From Epiperipatus broadwayi (Eukaryota > Onychophora > Udeonychophora > Euonychophora > Peripatidae), in contig JAQFVV010012395.1 in assembly GCA_028023455.1 (NCBI GenBank), positions 2,358,001-2,422,000 on the forward strand: 64,000 bases of DNA. Reading direction: 5' to 3'. A program made the translations under genes and the position numbers. Positions 37,616 through 48,260 of this stretch are shown here, piece by piece (positions within the stretch are counted from its first letter, which is position 1; every line of letters begins with the position of its first letter). Below the pieces are notes generated by a model. The model had not been told where the DNA came from and did no database searches. It saw nothing but the letters and a program-made list of their open reading frames with translations.

Positions 37616-37851
37616 TCATCATCATCATCAACCATTATCAATCCACCACAGGATGAGGGTCTTTCCAAGTTCAGTCCATCTTCTCCAATCTTCTCTTCTC
37701 CACATCACCCCTGCACACCTTCTTATTTCATCCATCCATCTCACATGTGGTCTATTTCTGGGTCTTTTACAATCTCTTAAAATCCAGTTTAAGATTTCAA
37801 ATGTCCATCTATTATCATTTCTTCTAGCAATATGTTCAGCCCAATTCCACT

Positions 37852-38799
37852 TCAGGCTTTTAATTTTTTCAATGAGATCAGTAACACCTTACCCATATAT
37901 TGCGCTTTCAATCTCTTCTTGTTACTCCCAACATGAATCTCTCCATACTTCTTTGAGTGGTCTGAAGTCTCTTTTATTGCTCTTCTATTAAGTGTCCAAG
38001 TCTCAGATCCATAAGTAAGAAATGGTAAAACACATTTATTAAAAACCTTCCTTTTCAAACACATAGGCATATTTCCTTTTAGTATCAAGTTATTTCTACC
38101 AAAAGCACTCCAAACAAATTTAATTCTATGATTAAATTTGTCCATTATATTTCCATCTGTATTAATAATCTGACCAAGGTATTTGTAGCTGTTAACTTCT
38201 TCTAACTCATCATAATCAATTTTTATTTTCATATTTTGAGAAAATCCATTAAATGTTACTTTAGTCTTTTTAACATTTATCTTTAGTCCTACTTTCTTAC
38301 TTTCATCTGATAACTCCTGCAACATTTTCTGAAGCTCTAAAGCATTATTTGCAAAAATAACTACATCATCTGCAAAATCTAAATGAATTAAATAATCTCC
38401 ATTTACTTTCACTCCTTTTGCTTGCCATTTTAATCCACAAAATACTTCTTGTAGCACTGCTGTAAAAGGTTTTGGAGATATGGAGTCACCCTGTCTTACA
38501 CCCTTCTCAATGTTGACTTTCCTAATATCATTATGTAATCTAATTGTTGCTGTTGCATTTTTATAAATATTCTTTAAAATATGACAATATTCTGGATCTA
38601 TATCTTGATGATCCAATACTTTAATCACTGAAGAAATGTTTATAAAAACAAATGCCTTTTCATAATCTACAAATCCAAAGCATAATAGCAACTCATATTC
38701 ATTTGTCCTTTCTATAACTTCTCTCAAATTCTGGATATGATCTGCTGGACTAAAACCACTTTTAAATCTAGCTTGTTCTCTTGTTTGGTGGAAATCCAA
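37852..38799 (-). pseudogene. Reverse transcriptase of RTE copy D (315-codon open frame)
   Basis: The palm catalytic set is visible: VDYEKAF with Asp45, KGVRQGDSISP at residues 99-109, and FADD at 142-145. The thumb motif YKYLGQIIN follows, then the CVLPFLTYGSETW stretch. The frame is lost after RRAIKETSDHSKK, and the C-terminal region continues in another frame down to 37660. The ATG used here is internal to a longer polyprotein, so this is a fragment rather than a start. The catalytic residues are present but the element lacks its 5' end, so autonomous activity is unlikely. Confidence 0.85.
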
Positions 38800-38901
38800 T
38801 GTTCGCTGTAGATGAGTTGTAGTTATCTTGGTAAAAATTTTGTATAAAACTGATAAAACACTGATAGGTCTGTAATTTCTAATATTTTCTTTATCACCTT
38901 T

Positions 38902-40330
38902 TTAAAATATTAATATTAATAATGCATTCTTCCAATCATCTGGTACATCTTTATCATTTAGACATTTGGTATATGACTTTGCTAAAAAAAATTCTATTTC
39001 TTCACCTGCTTCTTTTAATATATCAATTATAATTCCATCATTACCTGGAGCCTTTCCTTTCTTCATAAATTTAATTGCATATCTCACTTCTTCATTTAAA
39101 ATTCTTGGCAATTTGGAAAATATAATAGATATAGGAGGTACTTGTTCTTTATTACTATATAATTGTTGATAGAAGTCTTCTACCAATTTCATAATGCCAT
39201 CTCTCTTTTTAGTAATAATTCCATCTTTTTTTCTTATTGCAGATATTAATTTCCTAACAATACCAAAATGTTGTTTTACATTCTTGAGATTTTTATTCTC
39301 TTCTACAGCTTTCCTTGCTAGTTCACAGTTATACTTTCTTATATCATTTTCAACTCTTTACCACACCATTTTATAAAATTTGAGATATTCAATCATTTTT
39401 AATGCATCATTTTTGTATATCTTCATATTCCTTCTTTTCTTCATAAATTCTCTAGTCTCAGTAGAAATTTTACTGGTCAATTGCTGCATTTTTCTACCAG
39501 CTATCTTTGTTGTAGTTTTTTAAAATGTATCAGTTATTTTCATATTAATTTCATTCAAATCTGAATCATGTTCAAAATATACTAATACTTGAAACTGATT
39601 TGTAAGTTCTAATTTAAATTCATTAGAATGTTTATGAAGATTAGGAATATCAACTAAAAATATTGTTTTTCTTAATAATTTTTGTCTCTCTAGTTTTGCA
39701 TTAACACATATCTTACATATTACTAATCGATGATCACTTTCTGTGTTAAATTTATTAAGAACATTACAATCTTGAAATATGTATTTTCTGTTAGTCAAAA
39801 TATATTCCAATTCTGCTGTACCTTCATTTGGATACTTCCATGTCCATTTCCTTTTAACATTTTTCTCAAAAAAAGAATTCATAATATAAAGTTTTTCTTT
39901 TTCTGCAAACTCCACAAGTCTAATGTCTCCTCTAATTTCTATTACCATAACCAAAATTACCTACAGCACTTTCATTTTTCATTTGTTTACCAATTCTAGC
40001 ATTAAAGTTTCCCATAACAATTTTAAAATGTTGTTTATTCTGATCAAAAGCCCTTTGTACATCCATATAAAGGTCTTCTACTACTTCATCACTATGAGAA
40101 CTTGTTGGAGCATAAACCTGAATTATCTGCTATTAAGTTGTGTAACTAATCTTGCCACTCTGTTTGATACACTATCAATCTCCTTAATGTTTTTCTTCCA
40201 CTTTTTTTTTTATAATGAATCCTACTCCACTTGTATTTACAATATTTGTGCATTTATAGTAGAGTACAAGTCCACTTTTTAAATCAATTGTCTCTTCACC
40301 TTTTCTTCTAACTTCACAGAGTCCAATAAT
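38902..40330 (-). pseudogene. Endonuclease and linker of RTE copy D (broken)
   Basis: Moving from 40330 down: a degraded endonuclease start (EVRRKGEETIDLKS region), the GDFN region near 40015, then an open stretch 39954-39520. That stretch includes YILTNRKYIFQDC and ESDHRLVICK, which keeps the catalytic SDHR. A linker with stops (39520-39200) leads to 39192-38902, which has the early RT motif KFMKKGKAPGNDG and LNDKDVPDDWKNALLI. Several frameshifts interrupt this. Confidence 0.8.
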
Positions 40331-40344
40331 GTCACATTTAAATA

Positions 40345-41040
40345 TTTGTTATTCAACTCTATTTATTCTATAAATTGATCATTTGCTTTACTATGAGAAT
40401 TAAAATCTCCTATACATACAGAAGTATAGAAAGAAGTGAAAACAGAGTATAGTCAATTTGTACTGGAAGAGTTGTAAATATTGCATACATAAAAATTTAT
40501 CTAAATAAATGGTCATTGCAAAATCATTTTAACTATCTTTAATACAAGTTGAAGGCTTTACAAGGTAATTTGAAATAAACATAGGCATATCATGTTTAGA
40601 ATCCATGAAATTTTAAGAAAATATGCATTATTAGAAGAATAATGATTCTCTTGAATTACAATGTCACCAACGTTGTACTGAACAATTAATTAGTAGAGGA
40701 TCTCCATTTTTGATTTTGATATTCCTTCAATGTTAAGTTGAAATACTTTTATTGTATTTCCTGGGTGAAGAAAAGGTTGCTCTATAGGGGATGTATCTGG
40801 AACTTGAGATTATTACATGGTTGCCAATGTCATGTAGTCATTCTTCATTTTAAGAGCCCAGAACCCTCTCTTCAGCACGGCTATTTCTCATAATATGGCT
40901 GGATTTCACTTTAATAGTTTTATTGTATATTTTCAGAATGTTCTGTGTTAATCAGGAGTTCATAAAGATGAAGTCTGGTTTTCAAATGCAGACATTAGTT
41001 CCCTGTACTAATTCAGGGTGACCGAAAAAGGGCTGTCATC
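40345..41040 (-). pseudogene. N-terminal part of the jockey-like endonuclease
   Basis: Minus-strand translation in shifting frames gives AEERVLGS near 40860, then GNTIKVFQLNIEGISK (about 40705-40755) with the metal-binding Asn. YNVGDIVIQENHYSSNN (about 40640-40690) has the catalytic Glu. VCIGDFNSHSKAND (40378-40416) and IELNN follow at the RTE junction. This is an AP-type endonuclease of the jockey-like LINE interrupted by RTE copy D. The part above 40800 would be the end of ORF1 or the spacer. Confidence 0.75.
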
Positions 41041-42737
41041 CATCCACCAAAATAATATAGTATAACAAATTAAAGTTGATCAATACAAAAGTAGAATTGA
41101 AAATGAGTATACACCTTTGATCTATGATAATGGAAATTATGAATACCTTACAATAACCAATCACTTTCAAATTATCTCTCTTTCAACATAAGAGGCAATT
41201 TATTGTAAAAGAATATATACTTCAAAATCAACAGGAAAATAATAAATACATGAACAGACTCATAATAACAGCAAATGTGACAATAAGAAATCGAAAAATA
41301 AAAACAGACGATAAGTTATGGCAGCCCAATTTAATCCAATCTTATATATGGTGTAGATGTTAATTTAGTACCAAAAGGTCTAAAACATATACACACACAT
41401 CTATATAGGTTTCAGTATACGCACGTAGAGGAAGGAGAATGGACAAGGATGTGAATGCAATAGTTATTATTTATTATGGCCTATTTGGAGTGCAATTGAT
41501 CTTTTTTTTAAGTTGAAATGCTTCAAAATCTTTAATTACTATTATTATACTGATTGAAGAATAGAAATAGAAATAAATTAAATAATGACGTTAAAAAACT
41601 TTTCATTTTTACAAAAAGAAAAAAATGTAAACATGCAATCTTTAACAAGATTCTGAAAATTAGTTGTGTTATCTATTGAAGTAATATGTTGGAAGGAGTT
41701 CAAGGATGTTTTTAAAAACGCCCACGGTGAAATTTAGTGTAGCTACTGCCGCTAAATATTTCATCAGATGCCCTATCTCTCGGTTGTACTAATCGGATGA
41801 ACTTTCACTTCAGAAAAGAGAAATTTTAAACCTGATTATTAAGTGATGAAAATAATAGTGGAGAAAAAAACCTGTTAAAATTATTCTAATGGAAATAGGA
41901 AAAAAATCATTTTTTTTAACATGACAAAAAGAAAAATCAGTTTAATAAATCAGTTCTATTCCGCATGAACTCATATTTCCACAATATTTTAAAGAAATAG
42001 AAACCAAAAATAATTTTCCTTGCCTTTAAATATATATAATGTAATTTTTTTTTTTAAAGTTATAGATTATGTAAAGTGATATTTTACTGTCATAATGAAA
42101 TTTCTGAAGATCATCTAAATCCCTATCAAAAATGACACTCTCCAAATACTGCTTTAAAACAGTATTTTTCAATTTTTTTTGTCATCGAAGATTATCTTAA
42201 AAAATTAGACTTTCTACTAACTCATTTCACACATCTATTCAGTAATTTATATACATAAAAGTTTTGTGATAATTGAATGCCAACTTAACAAAAAAAAATG
42301 TAATTTATTAGTTTTTCAGCAGTAGCAGTTATTCGTAAAAAAATATGGTCATTGCAATTCCAAGAAGAAAAAAAACTATCCTAGAAGAGATGAATCTATA
42401 ATATCTAGTAAACTATTCTGTGAATCATAATTATGACCTCATTTGCAATATGTTGGTCCATTTTTTTTTATTTTGAGATTTTATGAAGCTATTTTTTAAC
42501 TTCTGCAGAAAACTTTTCTTCTGAAATATTACATCAATTATTTGTCTGAAAGTTTATGATGATGATAATATAATTATATATTGAACTATTCATATTATCT
42601 AATATTAATTGTTTAATGTTTTTTTAGTAAAATTCAAACTTCTATTTAAAATTTTCAAATATATTCAATTATTAGTAATAGCACAAAGATTAATATATAA
42701 CATTTTGAGGAATATTACTCCCCTCTCTTTTTCAGGT
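41041..42737. other. No gene seen
   Basis: AT-rich DNA. A GC-richer block at 41690-41830 contains aacgcccacggtgaaattta and tctcggttgtactaatcgga. It could be the end of an unrecognised transposon, but no domain or repeat partner was found here. Confidence 0.45.
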
Positions 42738-42847
42738 GTTTCTAGCCTAATCAGTGGTTAAAGTATTGCTTTAAATTTAATATTATCAGATCTAAATGTC
42801 GCATATTTAATTCTTTTGCTGGATTTGTCACTGATTAGACCAGAAAC
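42738..42847. repeat. Short inverted-repeat element, 110 bp
   Basis: The left end gtttctagcctaatcagtg (42738-42756) and right end cactgattagaccagaaac (42829-42847) are complementary with two mismatches. The interior is AT-rich and noncoding. This has the look of a small MITE. The aatcagtggttaaagt string at the left end could be mistaken for a tRNA A box. Confidence 0.6.
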
Positions 42848-43004
42848 ATAATACCACTCAAAACATTGTGTTATTTACTGATCTATAGGCTATTTCTAAT
42901 ACTTTAATGTATTTAAAAATTTTAAATAAAGTTTGAATTTTTCTAACAACATTTAATAATTAATATTAGATTTGGGAAATAGTCCAGCATATAATTACAA
43001 CTTC

Positions 43005-43400
43005 TACACCATGTCTAATTAAGCTCTCCAATGTATTCGATTTTCTGCCATACCTTCCCAAAGGAAATAATCAACATTAACTTTTTTTTAAAGAATGTTT
43101 TTAAGGTAATACTTGTAAATAGGCTTTACTCAAAAAACCATGCTCAAGTTCATTATAAAACATTTTTAAAGGAAATCTCATATTTTTCATTTGTTTTACA
43201 TGTCTAATCCAATGAAGATGTGATTTTACAATAGTAGACTTTAAAGTATTACCTGCAATAAACTGAAAAACATATTCATTGATTTTACGATCTTGATATT
43301 ATATTTTTAAAAATTTGTTGATCCACTTTAAATGAAACTTTTCTTATGCCTTTCCAATGTCACATCTCCTACTTCTTTTCTTGATAAAAGCAAAAATAAA
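43005..43400 (-). pseudogene. C-terminal domain of the L2/CR1-like element
   Basis: The minus strand reads TIVKSHLHWIRHVKQMKNMR (43180-43240), MFYNELEHGFLSKAYLQVLP (about 43110-43170) and then a run ending MAENRIHW-like and LESLIRHG near 43015. This matches the widely conserved LINE tail pattern 'LRW.GHV.RM...R.PK..LY.EL..GKR..G....R+KD.LK....+W..LA.DR..WR'. Confidence 0.7.
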
Positions 43401-43465
43401 AAAGCAAATATATAAATCTATATATATATATATATTTTTTTTTTTTTATCTATATATATATATAA

Positions 43466-44050
43466 CAGATTATTAATACAGATGGAAACATAATGAATAA
43501 AATTAATCATAGAAATAGAATTAAACTTGATTGGAGTGATTTTGGTAGAAATAACTTGATACTAAAAGGAAATATGCCTACGTGTTTGAAAAGGAAGGTT
43601 TTTAATAAATTTTGTTTTACCAGTTCTTTCTTATGGATCTGAGACTTGGACACTTAAGAGAAGAGCAATACAGAGACTTCAGACCACTCAAAGAAGTATG
43701 GAAAGATGCATGTTGGAAGTAATAAGAAGAGATTGAAAACACATTATATGGGTAAGAGAACAAGCAGGTGTTACTGACCTCAGTGAAAAAATTAAAAGAC
43801 TGAAGTGAAGTTGGGCTGGACATATTGCTAGAAGAGATGATAATATATGGACAATTGAAATCTTAAACTGGATTACAAGAGATTGTAAAAGAGCCAGAAA
43901 GAGACCAGATGTGAGATGGATGAAATAAAAAAGTATGCAAGGGTGATGTGGAGAAGAGAAGCTAATGAGCAGAGAAGATGGATTGAACTTGCAGAGACCT
44001 TCATCCTGCAGTGGATTGATAATGGTTGATGATGATGATGATGATGATAT
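43466..44050 (+). mobile_element. RTE/BovB-like LINE, copy E, 5'-truncated
   Basis: About 585 bp on the plus strand. It begins in the RT thumb (cagattattaatacagatgg) next to a TA/T-rich tract at 43420-43464. The C-terminal domain follows (DETWTLKRRAIQRLQTT-like, WIRHxxGxx, MWRREANEQRRWIEL-like text in shifted frames). It ends with ggattgataatggttgatga and a (TGA)n tail. It is inserted between the RT thumb and C-terminal parts of the L2/CR1-like element in opposite orientation. Confidence 0.88.
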
Positions 44051-44059
44051 AATTAACTT

Positions 44060-45030
44060 GTTAAAAGCAGCAGCAACAAATTGGAAATTGTGCTGCACAT
44101 CAATATTTAAATCTATCTTTCTACTTATAAAACTATTAAGATATTCAAATTGGTTTACATTTTTAAGCTAATCAACATCCAGACTAAAAGTTGGTGATGA
44201 TTTTTCTTCCATCACAGGCTAATAAAGAAATTGAATTTTTTTAAAAAAAATTATTAAACCAAAATCTTTACACATTGCATTCAAAACATTAAATATAATC
44301 ATAGATCACCTTTTGATCTGATAGAAATTGCTCATTCATCAACATAATTTAAATGCAGAATCCAAGAATATGAAGCTCTCGGTTTTTTTTAAAATTAATT
44401 CAAATTAAAAATTTTACTATCAAAACTTTGCATCTTGCTTCCTGCTTAATTAAGCTGATTAAAAAATGACTATTATAAAAGCCAAAAACCATTGAAGCAA
44501 GTACACATCCTTGTTTAACACCAATTTTCATTTCAAATACTTAAAATTTTTCATCACATAGAACTTGTGTAATATGAATAAATATTGATGGGCAACCAAT
44601 TAATTTCAAACAATATGTGAGACCGTCTATTAATTGAGTCAAATGAAAATCATTTTCTTTGTTTCCAAATACTTTTATTATATTTGCCTGGTAACAAAAC
44701 AATGTCTATAGGCTTCTTGATTTTTTGAAACCACATTGAGTCTCTGATACCTTTGCTGTGGTGGATCATAAAAATATTCCATGATAATTATAACAATATT
44801 GTTTATTCACTTTATTTTTAAAAATTGAAAATAATATATGCATCCTTAAAATCAGGCAGAACAACATCATAAAATCATTTATTCCTAAAAAATGCCAATA
44901 TTTTTGAAGTTAATACATCACCTACATATTTTAAAACTTCTCCAGATATTTTTTCAAGACTGACATCTTTTATTTTTAAGATTATAAAAAAAAAAAGGTT
45001 TTAACTTCACTAAGTTGAATATTTTGACTA
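44060..45030 (-). pseudogene. Reverse transcriptase remnant of the L2/CR1-like element
   Basis: Frame-shifted pieces include ISGEVLKYVGDVLTSKIL (44890-44960), LPDFKDAYIIF (about 44830-44865) and IDIVLLPGKYNKSIW (about 44670-44710). FEMKIGVKQGCVLAS (about 44490-44540) is the nucleotide-binding QG region. FNVLNAMCKDFGLI (about 44270) is the helix before the thumb, and NVNQFEYLNSFISR (about 44130-44160) the thumb YLGS equivalent. Stops occur every 10-30 codons. Confidence 0.7.
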
Positions 45031-45535
45031 AATCTAATTGAAAATATAAAATAGGTATTAAAAGTACTTATCTCAATTTTTTTTACTATTATCAAAACAT
45101 AATCAAAATATTCATTCCATCTGTTCAAAAGGAAAATATCATTATATAAAAGAATGCTAGTAATAGATAAAATATGGTTATTAAGCCTCTATATACCTAC
45201 CAATATATCAAAAAAGATCTGCATATCCTTTGAGTTTTAATCTATCAATAATTTTTAAATCTTGTTGTCAATCATTGAACTTCTGCCTTTAAATCTTTAT
45301 ATTTATTATGAAGTTGGACATTTAATTTATTATGCTTCCAAGCAAAAAATATCATGTTTCCTTGAAATCAAGTCACTAAAAGCAAGATCATTTGTCAAAA
45401 AACAATTCCTGATTCTTCTTTTTAGTAAACCCAAGAATAAATTTACCTATATACACTCCTTAAAAGAATTCCATCTTGCAGTAATATGGCAGTCCGGGAT
45501 ATTCCAAATTGGCAATTTTAGTGTTTAATAGATAT

Positions 45536-46607
45536 TGAAAATTGATATATATATATATTTTCTACGATAAAAATAAATTTGATATGAATAGTAGATACTT
45601 TTAAAGAATGAACATCAATTTTCTTCTGCATGTGATTAGGATAAGATCTATTTTTTAATGCACTTATCATTTTAATTTTGAAGCATATTAATTGGTGATT
45701 TTACTTAAGTAGATATATTAATTCCAATATATCTTTTATCTTTCTCCTTTTTATAAATTTTCTATATTTTAAAAACCTTATACTGCTGGAACTTTTATAA
45801 ATATTAAATGAAAATCTTAAATATAATAATAATTATGAGTTTTAATACATAGATTGGATATATAAATTTACAAAACTTCACATCATTATAACCACAAATA
45901 ATATAAATTTAATAGTTATGCCCCTTCCTTCTTTTGGTAGTTTATTCAGATTAGTTTTCCCACTTATTTACTTCAAAGAAAAGTTTTTGTTCGATGTTTA
46001 ACTTATATTAACTTATTTTGATATTATTTGCCCTTGCAAGCAGTTGGTTGCAGATGGTTGTTGCGGGTTCGCCTACCAGCTGATGCTATGACATATGGAA
46101 AAAAAATGAAAATTAAGTAGAGCAATTGAATAAACCTTTTAACGGATAACATAAAATTGGCAACTATTTTCAATTAGATTAATTTAGAAGTATTTGCTGA
46201 AATTTGTTTTCTTTAACTTTTAAAAAATATATATACAGTATATGTAAGATTTCTAAAAAAATATGGCTTTAGTAAATTCTAGCAAAAATAGACTTTAGTA
46301 AATTCTAAAAGAGTAAACTCAGGATGTCATAAAAATTTAAAGAGCTCCCTTCATAAAATTTTGACTGGATTATTATGATTTGCTGATTTATAGGAAGCCA
46401 AATTTATGACATTATATTGGTATATATATTGCATATGAAAATTAAAATACAACAATAACAATAATAATAATGATTAAAACGTATTAATGAGAGTTGAGAA
46501 ATAATAAAAATGATAGTTAGGCAAATTTAATTCCTTTCTTACAAAAAATAGAAAGAAAAAAAAAGATGTATAAAAAGTGTATGTATTTAATTATGTGTAA
46601 TAAGAAT
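45536..46607. other. No gene seen
   Basis: AT-rich DNA. This is where the endonuclease of the L2/CR1-like element should lie, but no GDFN or SDHR motif was found on the minus strand, so that part is missing or eroded. A less AT-rich patch at 46030-46095 was not recognised. Confidence 0.5.
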
Positions 46608-46613
46608 AGTTAC

Positions 46614-46685
46614 CAATTTTCTTTCCTGTTGGTAACAACGATCAAATAATTGTTTGATTTTCATTTCATTTTTTGTATCTGAAAC
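46614..46685 (-). CDS. Candidate internal exon of an unrecognised host gene (24 codons)
   Basis: On the minus strand a 72-nt segment lies between an acceptor (gtctttatag at 46686-46695, with a pyrimidine-rich lead-in) and a donor (GTAACT at 46613-46608). Its length is a multiple of three. In phase 0 it reads VSDTKNEMKIKQLFDRCYQQ followed by ERKL, a charged, probably helical peptide unlike the Ile/Asn/Phe/Tyr-rich noise of this DNA. It follows the 57015-57088 exon in phase, giving LRIRR joined to VSDTKNE. I do not recognise the protein. Chance is possible for so short an exon. Confidence 0.45.
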
Positions 46686-46764
46686 CTATAAAGACAGAAC
46701 AATAACATTAGTGATCTGAGCATATATAATATTCAAATATAAGTAAATTGTCTATACTGAACTT

Positions 46765-46860
46765 AATGTAATTAGAATGGACTTGAACTTAGACTTTCAA
46801 ACTTCCTGCAGCTAGGTACTCCATTTTATACAACTAATGCACATGACCACATACATGAGA
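46765..46860 (-). repeat. Possible tRNA-derived SINE head
   Basis: Read on the minus strand, attagttgtataaaatggag resembles a D-arm/A box and aagttcaagtccattc a T-arm/B box (consensus ggttcgantcc). About 40 bases separate them, as in tRNAs. It lies upstream of neither a known gene nor an intact cloverleaf, so a SINE remnant is likelier than a tRNA gene. Confidence 0.45.
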
Positions 46861-47019
46861 AAAAGATAAATGATCTTCAATATACATATTTCATGTTGAT
46901 CCATCATTCCATCATCAGATTTTCAATGATATGGTTGGCTGAAAAGTTGGAGGATGGAGAAGATTGAAGCTTGTCCATTAAAGTTTGAAGATTTGCTATC
47001 TTAATATAAACTGAGCTCT

Positions 47020-47165
47020 AATTGTATATATGTGTGGAAGATGGTGATCTAGACTAACTGATGAGTGCTGCTTCAGCATGAACTGCGTATATTGAGATCA
47101 TTAATTTTTTTCACATGAATGTGATCATGTGTATCAGTTGGATAAGATGGAGTACATAGCTGTAG
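47020..47165 (+). repeat. Dispersed repeat, copy 2 (related to 25380-25520)
   Basis: It shares gtatatatgtgtgg-agatg, gatct-gac, and gtgtatcag followed by gata-gatggag with the copy near 25.4 kb. An extra segment (about 47065-47090) is present only here. No coding potential. Confidence 0.5.
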
Positions 47166-47397
47166 TGAGCTTGTATTAATGATGATAATAAATAGTAATA
47201 ACCAAGATAAAAATCAGAAATACATTAAGCTTTTTTGCATAACCATTTTTTACTAAAAACCTTTTAAATTTATGTCAAACTTAAAAAGTTTTCAATTTTG
47301 AAAATAGTTATTTAAATAACTGGAAGTGTTTATAATGGTTATTAGTAATTTTAACTTTTGTGGCTGGTATGTAATAATTAATTCAGATTTAATTAAA

Positions 47398-48260
47398 TCA
47401 ATATCTATTCAAAAAATTTTTAAAACTAAATGAGATTACATAGTTTGTTAATTTTGTTTTCTCAATCAACATTGCTAAAAATCCTACTTCACATAAATAA
47501 ATTATTACAAATAACATTACCATCTCCAAAGCTTTCCTTTGAAGATTTATCCTTAATTTTGTCTGAAATTGTTTTAATTTCATGGTTCCAAAATTTACTC
47601 TTAATGACAAATATGAATTTATTTTTAGGCATTCATGTTCTTTGTTACTTTGCCAACTTATTATACCTAAATCTCAGACAATTTGTACAAAATCAAAATT
47701 AACAAATATATATATATTTTTCTTTGACTTTTTTCCTCCCAAAGTTTACATTTTTCTGAACTCATCAAAGTGTACTATATAAATGGAATAAATTTGTCAT
47801 ATTTCTATCAGAATTAAATTTAAATCATTGACATATAAAAATACAAATGTTATATAAGATAATTTTGGAATTCATTCAATGTTAGAAAAATATGCTGAAG
47901 ACTTTCTTTCAATAAAGAATATTTCTAATTCTGTTCTTTAATTTTCTATCATGGATTATTCACTTTATATCAGCATGAAATGACAGATGCTCATGTTCTG
48001 TACCCATTTCTTGGCAAGGTATTGAGAATAACCATAAATTAAGATTACTATTCTTAACAAAATTCACAATTATTATGGATTCAACATATATTTAAAATTG
48101 ATGAAGGCTAAATGCTCATGATGTATAAAGTGATGTATAACTAAAATAACTACTATAATTATTTCCTGAATTTGTTTAGTAAATTCTAAATATCATCCTA
48201 TCACACCAGATGCCCTAATTTTTCTAATCCAAAAAATGGCTTCAAATATATGCATTAGTC
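47398..48260 (-). mobile_element. Second hAT (ZBED5/SCAND3-like) transposase remnant
   Basis: Frame-shifted minus-strand text follows the C-terminal half of a BED-finger hAT transposase. It reads IIVVILVIHHFIHHEHLAF-like near 48130-48160, CQEMGTEHEHLSFHAD-like near 47980-48020, and KALEMVMLFVIIYLCEVGF in the open piece 47610-47398. The last is the hAT dimerisation motif (KALE...P..TTYLCE.GFSA). It is distinct from the copy at 20-24 kb: the shared motif is IYLCEVGF here and LYLCKVTF there. The N-terminus, BED finger and termini are missing. Confidence 0.7.

Larger units (their letters stand above)
37616..40344 (-). mobile_element. RTE/BovB-like LINE, copy D, 5'-truncated, best preserved RT
   Basis: About 2.73 kb with the (TGA)n tail at 37616-37630. 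Homology to copy A ends at about 40342, within the endonuclease just after the acidic EVRRKGEE motif. It lies inside the jockey-like endonuclease gene, between codons reading IELNN and DLLYN. Relative to copies A and C, its RT is intact over 315 codons. The endonuclease and linker are broken by stops and frameshifts. Confidence 0.9.
32885..41040 (-). mobile_element. Old jockey-like non-LTR retrotransposon split by later insertions
   Basis: Three blocks on the minus strand read in the correct order for one LINE: endonuclease N-terminus (41040-40345), endonuclease C-terminus (37615-37225), and linker, RT and C-terminal domain (34720-32885). RTE copy D occupies the first gap. About 2.5 kb, including tandem tRNA-like units, occupies the second. 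The assignment rests on the endonuclease opening VFQLNIEGISK, IGDFNSHS, the RT start ELKFAFDCLKSRKTSGADNI, the FHLNNRE thumb motif and the terminal GFDFPRYNWNLINSFRTTHN. Every block carries stops and frameshifts. Confidence 0.75.
43005..45535 (-). mobile_element. L2/CR1-like non-LTR retrotransposon, badly decayed, split by RTE copy E
   Basis: Minus-strand translation in shifting frames follows the order of an L2/CR1-type ORF2. RWNSFKEC and LGFTKKKNQELFFD (about 45380-45490) mark the pre-RT linker. LLIDXNSKDMQIFFDI-type text follows near 45230. DFKDAYIIF (about 44840) and TQCGFKKSRSPID-like text (about 44720) come next. EMKIGVKQGCVLAS (about 44500) is the QG motif. FEYLNSFISRKIDLN (about 44130) precedes the RTE, and HWIRHVKQM, FYNELEHGF and GRYGRKSNTLESLI (43010-43220) lie beyond it. 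The catalytic aspartate motif could not be found. The endonuclease is not visible upstream of 45535. Confidence 0.75.

Noticed and set aside
43617-44098. Minus-strand frames reading SSPTSLQSFNFF and similar
   Set aside because: They are antisense to RTE copy E, and the same text recurs antisense to copies A and C.
45262-45528. 88-codon plus-strand frame
   Set aside because: It is antisense to the L2/CR1-like linker (RWNSFKEC, LGFTKKKNQ on the minus strand).
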